Source: Aliidiomarina sp047920995
Lineage (GTDB): Bacteria > Pseudomonadota > Gammaproteobacteria > Enterobacterales > Alteromonadaceae
Assembly (NCBI RefSeq): GCF_047920995.1
Contig: NZ_JBLRWZ010000027.1
Span: 1 to 36,020 of the forward strand
Length of the DNA stretch: 36,020 nt
Direction: 5' to 3'
This document shows, piece after piece, positions 1 through 8,192 of this stretch (position 1 is its first letter; each line of letters opens with the position of its first letter). The notes below the pieces were generated by a model, which saw only the letters and a list, made by a program, of their open reading frames with translations, was not told the DNA's origin and ran no database searches. A program made the translations under genes and the position numbers.

Positions 1-38
1 CAAATGCTTCACTGGTGTTTAAGAAGTTTGCCAAGTAA
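1..38 (+). CDS. fabB: 3' end of fabB (beta-ketoacyl-ACP synthase I), partial
   Basis: The window opens inside a reading frame that ends NASLVFKKFAK-stop at base 38; the two preceding bases fit a Thr codon. This resembles the C-terminus of E. coli FabB as I remember it (TNATLVMRKLKD), where TN follows the conserved glycine-rich segment of condensing enzymes. FabB elongates acyl-ACP chains, including unsaturated ones, in the cytosol. In E. coli fabB also lies near pdxB, which supports the assignment. Only about 12 residues are visible, so the call rests on a short match plus gene order. A strong terminator follows about 95 bases downstream. Confidence 0.6.
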   Translation, partial: NASLVFKKFAK

Positions 39-133
39 ATAGCATAGAGTTCTTTGCTGAACGCGGGCACAGATACTGGCAATAGCATTACTTTTCGCTG
101 AAGTGCTCGCTGATTTAGTTGCGAAGCACTGTT

Positions 134-190
134 AAAAACCGTAGTTTTTCAAACATTCATAACGAATTGTTTGAACACTGCGGTTTTTTT
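134..190 (+). terminator. Rho-independent terminator after fabB
   Basis: Arms AAAAACCGTAGT (134-145) and ACTGCGGTTTTT (177-188) pair over 12 positions with one G-U wobble. An inner stem pairs CAAACATTC with GAATTGTTTG, leaving one bulge. A run of seven T ends at 190. The A-rich 5' arm means it could also work on the opposite strand. Confidence 0.8.
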
Positions 191-288
191 GTAACTATGA
201 TGGCCTTCGGTTTTATGCCAACGCTTCCTGCGCTGCGGCACACACCAAGAATTTGATCGAGCAGTTAGCATCGGTTTTGCGAGGAGCA

Positions 289-1422
289 ATGCACTTTTTA
301 ATTGACGAAAATTTACCGGCTGCCAATACGCTATTTGGTGCCTGTAATGGTGAGCAGCAACAGCTGAGTTTTTATAGTGGCCGAAGCATCGGCGATGCGC
401 AACTTGCTGCGGCTGAAGTATTGCTGGTGCGTTCTGTTACCCGTATTGATGATGCGCTACTCGATCGCGCGCCGAACTTACGCTTTGTGGGCACGGCAAC
501 CATTGGTACCGATCATGTTGATACCTTTGCCTTAGCCGAGCGCAATATTGGTTTTGCAAACGCAGCTGGTTGCAATGCGATAGCTGTGGGTGAATATGTA
601 CTGAGTGCTGCCTTGTACGTTGCTGAGCGCGCCACAATTGATTGGCGTGGCAAGCGCGCGTTGGTAGTAGGCGCTGGTAATACCGGCATGCAAGTAGCGC
701 AGCGCTTAACAGCTCTAGGTATGCAGGTAGCTTTCATTGATCCGCCGTTACAGCGTGCAGGAGTGGCGTTGGCCTATAGTGATTGGAGCGAGCTTGGCAG
801 CTTTGATCTTGTGAGCTGTCATGTTCCCCTTACGAAAGTAGGGGATGACAACACCTGGCATTTACTTGATGAGGCTAAAATCGAGGCATTAATGCCTGGA
901 GCTACTCTTATTAATGCAAGCCGCGGCGGGGTGGTTGCGAACCAACCGTTACTTAAGCGCATGCAGGGGCGCGGTGATCTGCATGTAGTGCTGGATGTAT
1001 GGGAAGAAGAGCCTAAGGTGAACGCCGATTTAGTGAATTTAGTTGCGATTGCTACCCCGCATATTGCCGGGCACAGCGTTGAAGGAAAAATTCGTGGCAG
1101 TTTTCGTTTGTATACAGCGTTACATCGCCACTTCAACTGGTGTTGTGCACCTATAGAAGAGCAGGCGGTATTACCTCCTGCCTTGGCGGATACGCAGCAT
1201 ATCCAGCCGCCGCTGGCACAAACCGATATCAGCCGATTAGTGCATGGTGTTTATAATATCATCGAGGATGATCGAGAGTTTCGTAAGCATGGCTTAACTG
1301 TTACGGGCTTTGATCAATTACGCAAAGAGTATCGGTTACGCAGAGAATTATCGGCGCAACGGATTAGTGGTTCGCCCACCGCCCTAGCGCAATTACAGCA
1401 ACTCGGCTTTCGAATTACTTAG
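289..1422 (+). CDS. pdxB: Erythronate-4-phosphate dehydrogenase PdxB
   Basis: NAD-dependent oxidation of 4-phosphoerythronate, the second step of the DXP-dependent pyridoxal phosphate pathway; cytosolic. The protein is a D-isomer-specific 2-hydroxyacid dehydrogenase: the N-terminus MHFLIDENLPAAN is typical of PdxB, the Rossmann loop reads VVGAGNTG, NASRGGVV carries the catalytic Arg, and PHIAGHS carries the catalytic His. A C-terminal dimerisation region follows. I chose ATG 289 over the in-frame TTG at 253 because GAGGAG lies just upstream (281-286) and the first residues then line up with the family. About 377 residues, the usual length. The asd gene follows after 128 bases. Its place next to fabB and upstream of the truA-accD-folC block matches E. 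coli gene order. Confidence 0.95.
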   Translation: MHFLIDENLPAANTLFGACNGEQQQLSFYSGRSIGDAQLAAAEVLLVRSVTRIDDALLDRAPNLRFVGTATIGTDHVDTFALAERNIGFANAAGCNAIAVGEYVLSAALYVAERATIDWRGKRALVVGAGNTGMQVAQRLTALGMQVAFIDPPLQRAGVALAYSDWSELGSFDLVSCHVPLTKVGDDNTWHLLDEAKIEALMPGATLINASRGGVVANQPLLKRMQGRGDLHVVLDVWEEEPKVNADLVNLVAIATPHIAGHSVEGKIRGSFRLYTALHRHFNWCCAPIEEQAVLPPALADTQHIQPPLAQTDISRLVHGVYNIIEDDREFRKHGLTVTGFDQLRKEYRLRRELSAQRISGSPTALAQLQQLGFRIT

Positions 1423-1490
1423 AATATGCTGTTGATTCGCGAAGTAAGCAATTTCCCGATGATTTCCCTGCATATTTCTCGCAAAAGCGC

Positions 1491-1496
1491 TAAAAT
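1491..1496 (+). promoter_or_regulatory. Possible -10 element for asd
   Basis: TAAAAT (one mismatch to TATAAT) lies about 55 bases before the asd start. No convincing -35 hexamer is placed 16-18 bases upstream, so this is a weak call. Confidence 0.25.
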
Positions 1497-1550
1497 AGTG
1501 CGCATATTCTGGCAGTAGCCGAAAATTCAATATCTGTTCGAGGGGTTTAA

Positions 1551-2567
1551 ATGAGCATAGAAGTAAATGTTGCGGTGTTGGGTGCCACGGGGTTAGTTGG
1601 CAAACAAATGATTGAGTGTTTGGAGGAACGTAATTTCCCGGTAAAAAAATTATACCCCTTGGCGAGCAGCCGTTCTGCTGGCAGCGATATTAGTTTTCGT
1701 GGCGAAGAGATTACCGTGGAAGATGCGGAAACCTTCGATTGGAGCCAAGTAGAAATAGCATTCTTTTCAGCTGGTGGCAGCATTTCGGAAATTTACGCAC
1801 CGCGCGCCGCTGATGCCGGTTGTGTAGTAATCGATAATACCAGCCAATTTCGCTACGAACCCGATATCCCTTTGGTGGTTCCAGAAGTGAATGCGCATGC
1901 TATTGCCGAGTTTCGTAATCGGAATATCATCGCCAACCCAAATTGCTCAACAATTCAAATGCTCGTTGCCCTGAAGCCTATTTACGACGAGTTTGGCATT
2001 GATCGCATTAATGTGTGCACTTACCAATCAGTTTCTGGGGCTGGCGCCTCGGCGATGGATGAGTTGGCGCAGCAAACATCAAAACTGCTAAATGGTTTGC
2101 CCGCAGAGCCGGAACAATTTAGCCGGCAAATTGCTTTTAACGCGATACCGCAAATTGATGTGTTTCTTGATAATGATTACACCAAAGAAGAAATGAAAAT
2201 GCACTGGGAAACCCAGAAAATTCTTGGTGATGATACGGTTATGGTGAACGCAACCGCAGTGCGGGTTCCGGTGTTCTTCGGGCATGCAGAAGCAGTGCAT
2301 TTAGAAACTCGCTTGCCAGTTGATGTGGATCGAGTGAAAGCCATTCTTGCGCAAGCCGAAGGCATTGAATTCCGTGAGCAAAATGCAGAGTTCCCTACAC
2401 AAGTAAGTGAAGCATCTGGCAATGATGCAGTGTATGTAGGTAGAGTACGGAAAGATTATACTCATCCTAACGGCTTAAATTTGTGGGTTGTTGCCGATAA
2501 CATTCGCAAAGGCGCGGCAACCAACAGTGTGCAAATTGCCGAGCACCTAATACGTGATTATTGGTGA
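1551..2567 (+). CDS. asd: Aspartate-semialdehyde dehydrogenase
   Basis: Reduces aspartyl-4-phosphate to aspartate semialdehyde with NADPH, feeding lysine/diaminopimelate, threonine and methionine synthesis. At 338 residues it is the usual length. GATGLVG (residues 11-17) is the nucleotide-binding loop. NPNCSTIQ supplies the nucleophile Cys132, TYQS gives Gln159, VRVP gives Arg238 and GHAEAVH gives His245, so every catalytic residue appears present. In E. coli the same chromosomal slot holds usg, an Asd paralogue thought to be inactive; here the cysteine is kept, so a working enzyme is expected. Start ATG has GAGGGG six bases upstream. A perfect inverted repeat lies just after the stop, and fimV follows as in Pseudomonas (asd-fimV-truA). 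Confidence 0.93.
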   Translation: MSIEVNVAVLGATGLVGKQMIECLEERNFPVKKLYPLASSRSAGSDISFRGEEITVEDAETFDWSQVEIAFFSAGGSISEIYAPRAADAGCVVIDNTSQFRYEPDIPLVVPEVNAHAIAEFRNRNIIANPNCSTIQMLVALKPIYDEFGIDRINVCTYQSVSGAGASAMDELAQQTSKLLNGLPAEPEQFSRQIAFNAIPQIDVFLDNDYTKEEMKMHWETQKILGDDTVMVNATAVRVPVFFGHAEAVHLETRLPVDVDRVKAILAQAEGIEFREQNAEFPTQVSEASGNDAVYVGRVRKDYTHPNGLNLWVVADNIRKGAATNSVQIAEHLIRDYW

Positions 2568-2580
2568 GCACGGGTATCGG

Positions 2581-2610
2581 GTGGATTAAAGCTGTTTTAA
2601 TTTAATCCAC
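2581..2610. repeat. Perfect 10-bp inverted repeat between asd and fimV
   Basis: GTGGATTAAA (2581-2590) and TTTAATCCAC (2601-2610) are exact reverse complements around a 10-base spacer. No T-run follows on the plus strand, so it is not a standard intrinsic terminator. It may be an operator for fimV, an mRNA 3'-end stabiliser for asd, or a Rho-assisted stop. Confidence 0.6.
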
Positions 2611-2683
2611 TTCGATATAAGTTAGTTAACTCACAATTTATGTTTCATTCATCAGCGAAAAATAATCAGCGGGAAAATAAAAA

Positions 2684-3940
2684 ATGAACAATAAACAGCC
2701 GCTCGGTAAAAATAATACAACCGCAAGGTTCGTTAAGCACAAGTTCGCCAGCTTCGGCTGTGTCGTGTTGCTGGCATCGATGATCGCGGCTAGCGCATTC
2801 AATTCCCAAGCGTTAGCTCTTAGCGATACAGAGGAAACCGCGCAGCCAGCCAGTTCCGCCGAGGTAAGAGCCAATCAATATGGCCCCACAACACGAGCCG
2901 ATACGATTTGGGTGATCGCAAACCGAATTCATCCAGACCGTAGCGTTAGCATTTATCAAACTATGGCTGCCATCGTTGATTTGAATTTGGATGTGGTAGT
3001 TGATGATGAAATCAATGTGTTGCCTGTTGGCGTGATGCTTACGTTACCAACAGCAAACCAAATTCGCGCAACCCATGCTGAGAATGCGCGCAAACGAATG
3101 ATTCCTAAGCTTGGTGGTTCACTAACCGAAATTGCTTTTGATTTTACTGATGAAGAATTTACCCGTAAATCTGAGGAGCTAGCTTTAGCGGAAAGTGAAC
3201 TTGCTGAAGAGCGAACTAGAGTAGGGCGCTTGCAAGATGAATTAGCGGATTGGCAATCTCGCTATGATGAGGTACAACAACAGTTGGAACGCGCTGAGGT
3301 AGAGCTTACGTCTGCGCAAGAAAGCCGAGATAGCGCCGTTGCTGCGCTACAAGAATTAAGAGAAATAGAGCAAAACCGCACGGCATCTGTTACCAGCAAG
3401 GTTTCCCAGTATTGGCAACAGCAGGGGCAAACAGGATGGCTGCTCGCTATCTTGGCGTTGGTGATCTTAATTTTATTAACGGCGGTTCTGTTCGGTAAGC
3501 GTCGCAAACAAGATAGCGTAGATGATGCTCCTTATCCGAAAGCTGCGGCACGGTACTTGGCCGATAGTAAAACATCTGCTGCTAAAGCAGAAAAGCAAGA
3601 AGAAGCCAGCGCTGATCAGAACGATGCAGGTGATAGCGCAAATACTACTGCAGTAAACAAAACGGATTTTCGTGATATCGATGAAATTATTGATGAAGCG
3701 GAAGCCGATGCTGATGCGGATAGTGATATCGACCCAGGGCAAACACCGGAAGAGGCTGAACAAGCTGCGCGGGAAGAGCTGGCGGCGCAAATTGATTTGG
3801 CGCGCGCTTACCTAGAAATGGGCGAGTTCGATGAAGCCACTGCGGCACTTGAAGAAGTAATGCCAATGGCCGATGCCGAGTTACAGCAAGAAGCTGAGCA
3901 ATTACTAGCGAAAGTGAATCAGCAGAAAAGTAAGGAATAA
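2684..3940 (+). CDS. fimV: FimV/HubP-family polar organiser (LysM, coiled coil, TPR-like)
   Basis: Inner-membrane protein with a periplasmic peptidoglycan-binding part; relatives (FimV in Pseudomonas, HubP in Vibrio and Shewanella) organise the cell pole and help type IV pilus assembly. In order: a signal sequence ending near ALAL (about residue 46); a LysM-like region from YGPTTRADTIWVIA (66-79) to about 123; a Glu/Gln-rich coiled coil (about 155-232); one membrane helix (251-271); a basic stop KRRKQ; an acidic low-complexity linker (about 335-365); and a C-terminal FimV/TPR-like motif (about 375-418) containing LARAYLEMGEFDEA. At 418 residues it is short for the family (Pseudomonas FimV is about 900); the cytoplasmic linker is reduced. 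Gene order asd-fimV-truA supports the name. Confidence 0.85.
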   Translation: MNNKQPLGKNNTTARFVKHKFASFGCVVLLASMIAASAFNSQALALSDTEETAQPASSAEVRANQYGPTTRADTIWVIANRIHPDRSVSIYQTMAAIVDLNLDVVVDDEINVLPVGVMLTLPTANQIRATHAENARKRMIPKLGGSLTEIAFDFTDEEFTRKSEELALAESELAEERTRVGRLQDELADWQSRYDEVQQQLERAEVELTSAQESRDSAVAALQELREIEQNRTASVTSKVSQYWQQQGQTGWLLAILALVILILLTAVLFGKRRKQDSVDDAPYPKAAARYLADSKTSAAKAEKQEEASADQNDAGDSANTTAVNKTDFRDIDEIIDEAEADADADSDIDPGQTPEEAEQAAREELAAQIDLARAYLEMGEFDEATAALEEVMPMADAELQQEAEQLLAKVNQQKSKE

Positions 3941-3949
3941 AGAGAAATA

Positions 3950-4741
3950 ATGCGAATTGCGCTCGGAGTAGAGTATGCCGGCCAGAATTATTATGGCTGG
4001 CAGCGTCAACAAGAAGTACCTAGCGTACAAGAACGGTTAGAAAAGGCATTGAGCAGCTTAGCCGCTGAACCTATTACAGTAACTTGTGCTGGTAGAACAG
4101 ATGCGGGGGTTCATGCTACCGGCCAAGTGGTGCATTTTGATACCCAAGCAGTGCGTGATGAACGCGCGTGGACGCTTGGCACGAATGCAAAGCTGCCGAA
4201 CGATATCGCGGTGCGTTGGCAGGCGAGTGTTAGCGATGATTTCAATGCTCGCTTTAGCGCCACAGCTCGCCGCTATCGGTATATTATTTATAATTCACCA
4301 TTGCGAGCGGGTATTCTCAATGGCGGTGTAACGCATATTTTTTATCCCTTAGATGCTGATCGGATGCACAAAGCAGCGCAGGCGCTGGTGGGTGAGCAAG
4401 ATTTCACCTCGTTTCGGGCATCGCACTGCCAAGCGAAAACCCCTTTTCGCAATGTACATTTTGTAAATGTAGAGCGGCTGGGTGATTATGTGGTGGTGGA
4501 TATACAAGCGAATGCGTTTGTGCATCACATGGTGCGTAATATTGTGGGCTCATTGTTGCTGATCGGCAAAGGCGAACAGCCGGAAACTTGGTTGGCAGAA
4601 CTATTGCACCTGCGCAACCGTGATTTAGCTGCAGCTACGGCAAAGCCACATGGTTTATATTTAGTAAAAGTGCATTACCCAGAGCAGTGCGGAATACCGA
4701 AAAGCCCGTTGGGACCATTATTTTTACCGACCCAGGATTAG
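3950..4741 (+). CDS. truA: tRNA pseudouridine(38-40) synthase TruA
   Basis: Converts uridines 38-40 in the tRNA anticodon stem to pseudouridine. The signature CAGRTDAGVHATGQV carries the catalytic Asp51; the later segments DFTSFRASHC and NAFVHHMVRNIVG are typical of TruA. The length of 263 residues is normal. It starts nine bases after fimV with an AGAGAAA ribosome site, so the two are probably cotranscribed. A 112-base gap then separates it from accD. Confidence 0.95.
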   Translation: MRIALGVEYAGQNYYGWQRQQEVPSVQERLEKALSSLAAEPITVTCAGRTDAGVHATGQVVHFDTQAVRDERAWTLGTNAKLPNDIAVRWQASVSDDFNARFSATARRYRYIIYNSPLRAGILNGGVTHIFYPLDADRMHKAAQALVGEQDFTSFRASHCQAKTPFRNVHFVNVERLGDYVVVDIQANAFVHHMVRNIVGSLLLIGKGEQPETWLAELLHLRNRDLAAATAKPHGLYLVKVHYPEQCGIPKSPLGPLFLPTQD

Positions 4742-4819
4742 TGCTTAGACCACTTGTTGCTGCACTATCGCTGCAGTTTGTGCTTTAATATGCACCCGAT
4801 ACCGGTGATTTAACCTAAA

Positions 4820-4836
4820 CGATGCATTAAGCATCG
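4820..4836 (+). promoter_or_regulatory. Small hairpin just upstream of the accD ribosome site
   Basis: CGATGC (4820-4825) pairs with GCATCG (4831-4836) around an ATTAA loop, and the GGGAGAG ribosome-binding stretch begins inside the 3' arm's end. It sits where folding could influence accD translation; in E. coli AccD/AccA are known to bind their own mRNA. A role here is inference. Confidence 0.35.
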
Positions 4837-4853
4837 GGAGAGATTGAGTTCTT

Positions 4854-5732
4854 ATGAGCTGGATTGAACGAATTCTTGCGAAACCGCAATCAAGTAAAAA
4901 GAAGAATATTCCAGAGGGAGTTTGGAGTAAATGTGAAGGTTGCGAATCGATTTTATACCGCGCCGATCTTGAGCGTAATCTGCACGTGTGCCCGAAATGC
5001 GGCCATCATATGCGGCTATCTGCCCGTGAACGCTTAGATGCATTCCTAGATGCTGAGAACCGGCAAGAGCTGGGTGCCGAACTTGAGCCGCAAGATCGCT
5101 TAAAGTTTAAAGATACCAAAAAGTATAAAGATCGCCTTACCGCAGCGCAAAAGCAAACCGGTGAAAAAGATGCCTTAGTAGCCATGAGCGGCTCTCTTAA
5201 AGGAATGCCGATTTGTGTTACTGCCTTTGAATTTAAGTTTATGGGTGGTTCGATGGCCTCTGTGGTGGGCGCTCGTTTTGTGAAAGCCGCCGAAGTTTGC
5301 TTGGAACAAAAAATTCCCTTGGTGTGCTTTTCTGCATCGGGTGGTGCGCGCATGCAAGAAGCGTTGCTTTCATTAATGCAAATGGCAAAAACGTCTGCAG
5401 CACTGGCAAAAATGAGTGAGGAAGGTATTCCGTTCATTTCAGTGTTAACCGATCCTACGATGGGTGGCGTTTCTGCAAGTTTGGCGATGTTAGGCGATAT
5501 TAACGTTGCCGAGCCAAATGCATTGATTGGTTTTGCTGGCCCGCGTGTAATTGAGCAAACGGTGCGTGAAACGTTGCCACCAGGCTTCCAAAGAGCAGAA
5601 TTCTTGCTTGATCATGGCGCTATTGACATGATTGTTGATCGTCGCGAAATGCGAGATCGGTTAGCAGGTATTCTCACTAAACTGCAAAACCTTCCTACGG
5701 TAAACGCGGAACTAGAATCGCCAGTAGAGTGA
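4854..5732 (+). CDS. accD: Acetyl-CoA carboxylase carboxyltransferase subunit beta
   Basis: Beta subunit of the carboxyltransferase that moves CO2 from biotin carrier protein to acetyl-CoA, giving malonyl-CoA for fatty acid synthesis; it works with AccA, encoded elsewhere. The N-terminal four-cysteine zinc finger is intact (Cys27, Cys30, Cys46, Cys49 in WSKCEGC...VCPKCGHHM). The crotonase-fold core follows, with SASGGARMQE and the PTMGGVSAS segment forming the acyl-CoA and oxyanion region. At 292 residues it matches the family. The dedA gene found before accD in E. coli is absent. It probably forms an operon with folC, which starts nine bases downstream. Confidence 0.96.
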   Translation: MSWIERILAKPQSSKKKNIPEGVWSKCEGCESILYRADLERNLHVCPKCGHHMRLSARERLDAFLDAENRQELGAELEPQDRLKFKDTKKYKDRLTAAQKQTGEKDALVAMSGSLKGMPICVTAFEFKFMGGSMASVVGARFVKAAEVCLEQKIPLVCFSASGGARMQEALLSLMQMAKTSAALAKMSEEGIPFISVLTDPTMGGVSASLAMLGDINVAEPNALIGFAGPRVIEQTVRETLPPGFQRAEFLLDHGAIDMIVDRREMRDRLAGILTKLQNLPTVNAELESPVE

Positions 5733-5741
5733 GCGTAACCT

Positions 5742-7004
5742 TTGAACATCACTTCTGAAATGCAGGCTCAATGGAGCCTGCAGCAGTGGCTTGAATACCT
5801 CGAGAATATCCACCATCGGCCGATTGATATGGGCCTAACCCGCGTGCAAGCTGTTGCGCAAAAGCTGCAGATGCTTACCCCTGCGGCCACCGTGATCACT
5901 GTAGCTGGAACCAATGGTAAAGGCTCAACAGTACGTTACCTAGAACAAATCTTACTTGCTGCTGGGTATTCAGTTGCCTGTTATACCTCGCCGCATATCC
6001 ATCGTTACGAAGAACGTGTGCGCTACAATGGTGCTGAACTGAATGCGGCGCAACATGCACAGGCGTTTCATGCGATTGAACAAGCTCGCGGCGAAATCAG
6101 CTTAACGTATTTTGAGTTTGGCACGTTGGCAGCTATTTGGTTGTGCCAGCAGCTGCAACCTCAAGTTATTGTTTTGGAAGTTGGCTTAGGTGGCCGATTA
6201 GATGCAGTAAACGTTATCGAACCTGATGTTGCGATTGTTACCAGCGTAGGAATTGATCATATCGAGTTTCTTGGTGATAACCGCGAAGATATCGGTTTTG
6301 AGAAAGCTGGTATATTTCGTGCCGCAAAGCCAGCAATATGCGGTGAACCAGAGCCTCCCCAACGATTACTGCAGCATGCCAAATCAATTGGTGCGCAATT
6401 ATCTTGCGTGAATCAAGATTTTTCCGCTGCACGAAGTGAACGCGAGTTTGATTTTATAGGCCCAATTGATACTTGGAAAAATCTTCCGTTGCCAAGCCTA
6501 CCTTTCGTGAATGCAATTACAGCTCTTGCGGCTATGCAGTTGAGTGGGTTAACGATTAATCGAGAGCACGTTATAAAAGGTCTGCAAACGGCAACGTTAA
6601 CCGGCAGAATGCAACAGGTTGCTAGTGCGCCTACGGTTATTCTTGATGTTGCGCATAATCCGCAAGCGGCCAGCTATTTAGCGCAAGAACTGGCCATCCG
6701 CTTTCCACAGCAACCTATTTATGCCGTATGCGGCATGCTGAGGGATAAAGATCACCAAGCCACACTAGCGGCACTGCAAGCGCTCGTTAAGCATTGGTAC
6801 TTGGCGAGCCTTCCAGGTGAGCGAGGTGCTAACGCAGAACAACTCGCTGGCGCCTTGCCAGCAGCAAGTGAATGCACATTATTTACTACTCCTGCCGAAG
6901 CGTTTACACAGGCAACAGCTGACGCCAGCAAAGATAGTGTTATAGTATGCTTTGGTTCGTTTTTAACAGTAGCAGCGGTACAGGATGTTGTTACTGCAGG
7001 TTGA
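5742..7004 (+). CDS. folC: Bifunctional dihydrofolate synthase / folylpolyglutamate synthase FolC
   Basis: Joins glutamate to dihydropteroate and extends the polyglutamate tail of folates, using ATP. GTNGKGST (about residues 56-63) is the Mur-ligase-type P-loop; LGGRLDAVNV and ILDVAHNP are further signatures of the family. Two starts are possible: TTG 5742, preceded by AGTGAG, or ATG 5760, which has a poor ribosome site. The TTG start gives an N-terminus closer in length to E. coli FolC, so I use it, but this is uncertain. Length is about 420 residues. It follows accD by nine bases and precedes dedD, the order seen in E. coli. Confidence 0.94.
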   Translation: MNITSEMQAQWSLQQWLEYLENIHHRPIDMGLTRVQAVAQKLQMLTPAATVITVAGTNGKGSTVRYLEQILLAAGYSVACYTSPHIHRYEERVRYNGAELNAAQHAQAFHAIEQARGEISLTYFEFGTLAAIWLCQQLQPQVIVLEVGLGGRLDAVNVIEPDVAIVTSVGIDHIEFLGDNREDIGFEKAGIFRAAKPAICGEPEPPQRLLQHAKSIGAQLSCVNQDFSAARSEREFDFIGPIDTWKNLPLPSLPFVNAITALAAMQLSGLTINREHVIKGLQTATLTGRMQQVASAPTVILDVAHNPQAASYLAQELAIRFPQQPIYAVCGMLRDKDHQATLAALQALVKHWYLASLPGERGANAEQLAGALPAASECTLFTTPAEAFTQATADASKDSVIVCFGSFLTVAAVQDVVTAG

Positions 7005-7039
7005 TAACAGTTCAAGTGTAGTGAATAGGGGTAATCGTA

Positions 7040-7606
7040 GTGGCTAGTGCATTACAAAATCGAATTATTGGTACCTTAATTGTGTTTGCCTTGGCTGTCA
7101 TTATTCTTCCTGATTTATTATCGGGAAAGAATTATGTGCCCGAGGAGGATTTTCAGGTAAGCCCATTACGGCCTGCTTCTGAATCCGAAATCCAATACCC
7201 AGATTTCCCCAGCGATTTCCGTGAACGCTCAGAGCGGAATGCGATTGTTATTAACGAAGATTCGTTGCAAGTGCAAGAGCCGCAAGAAGCATCCGTAGCC
7301 CCAGAAAGCACCAGCGCACCAGTAGCCACAAGTGAAAGTTCTGCACAAGAATTGAGCGAAGGCTGGGTTATTCAATTAGGTGCCTTTCGCAATGCTGAGC
7401 GAGTAGCTGAAATTGTTACCGAGTTACGTAGCGCAGGTTACCCAGCATATAGCCGCAAAGCACTCAATAGTAGTGGTGATACGCTTACGCTGTTGATGGT
7501 AGGGCCCGATGTAGATGCAGATAAATTACAGCGCCAACTAGCCGAGTTGCAAGAGCTATCAGGCCTAAGCGGCAGAGTTGTTGAATATCGACCAGCGGAG
7601 CAGTAA
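7040..7606 (+). CDS. dedD: SPOR-domain cell division protein DedD
   Basis: Predicted single-pass inner-membrane protein of the septal ring. Residues about 9-28 (IIGTLIVFALAVIILPDLL) form the membrane helix, followed by a low-complexity periplasmic linker rich in Ser, Pro and Glu. The C-terminal SPOR domain starts near GWVIQLGAFRNAERV and ends at VVEY; SPOR domains bind peptidoglycan stripped of stem peptides at the division site. It begins with GTG and AGGGG lies 10-12 bases upstream. Its position between folC and cvpA is that of dedD in E. coli, and 188 residues is close to the usual length (about 220). Confidence 0.88.
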   Translation: MASALQNRIIGTLIVFALAVIILPDLLSGKNYVPEEDFQVSPLRPASESEIQYPDFPSDFRERSERNAIVINEDSLQVQEPQEASVAPESTSAPVATSESSAQELSEGWVIQLGAFRNAERVAEIVTELRSAGYPAYSRKALNSSGDTLTLLMVGPDVDADKLQRQLAELQELSGLSGRVVEYRPAEQ

Positions 7607-7622
7607 TTGGCGAAATTAACTG

Positions 7623-7652
7623 CGGACAAATACGTTGTGTTTCTGATAGAAT
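7623..7652 (+). promoter_or_regulatory. Candidate promoter for cvpA-purF
   Basis: CGGACA (7623-7628) and TAGAAT (7647-7652) are 18 bases apart; four and five of six positions match sigma-70 consensus. The start of cvpA lies about 33 bases further on. Confidence 0.4.
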
Positions 7653-7685
7653 GCCGCGCAAATTCCTGCCATTCGGGTGAATAAT

Positions 7686-8174
7686 ATGGAATGGATTGAT
7701 TACGCAATTTTAGCTTTGATAGCACTCTCTATCTTAGTTAGCCTCGTGCGCGGTTTCGTTCGTGAAGCGCTTTCCTTGGGCGTGTGGATCGCCGCCTTTT
7801 TTATCGCTAGCCAATTTTATGCAAACCTCGGTGTGCACCTCTCGGGTATCAACGATATGATGGTTCGCAACGGTGTAGCCGTTGCCATTCTATTTGTAGC
7901 CACGCTTATTGTAGGCGCTCTTGTTACCTACATAATGGGGCAGCTGGTTGAAAAAACTGGCTTAACCGGAACAGATCGTGTTTTGGGCTCAATCTTTGGC
8001 GCCTTGCGTGGTGTGCTGATCGTAAGCGCTTTACTATTCTTTGCCGATTCTTTTACACCCATCGCCCAAAATGAATGGTGGGCCAATTCAACATTAATTC
8101 CGCATTTCAGTATTTATATTCAGTGGTTCTTTGACTATTTGCAAAATACTTCGAGCTTTTTACAGCCGGAGTAA
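7686..8174 (+). CDS. cvpA: CvpA family inner-membrane protein
   Basis: Small polytopic membrane protein, named for colicin V production in E. coli; it is needed for envelope homeostasis, but its molecular role is unclear. The N-terminus MEWIDYAILALIA is close to E. coli CvpA (MVWIDYAII), and RGFVREALSLG is the conserved stretch after the first helix. About four hydrophobic segments are seen. ATG 7686 was chosen over the in-frame GTG at 7677 because it gives 162 residues, the same as E. coli. GGGTGA lies just upstream. It sits directly before purF, a pairing kept widely in gammaproteobacteria. Confidence 0.93.
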   Translation: MEWIDYAILALIALSILVSLVRGFVREALSLGVWIAAFFIASQFYANLGVHLSGINDMMVRNGVAVAILFVATLIVGALVTYIMGQLVEKTGLTGTDRVLGSIFGALRGVLIVSALLFFADSFTPIAQNEWWANSTLIPHFSIYIQWFFDYLQNTSSFLQPE

Positions 8175-8192
8175 ATATCAAGAGGGTTTAGC

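Noticed and set aside
4742..4819. Promoter before accD
   Set aside because: An extended -10-like TGCTTTAAT is present, but no acceptable -35 lies at 16-18 bases, so I did not list it.
7620..7660. PurR operator before cvpA-purF
   Set aside because: ACAAATACGTTGTGT has a central CG like the PurR box, but too few positions match ACGCAAACGTTTGCGT to claim it.
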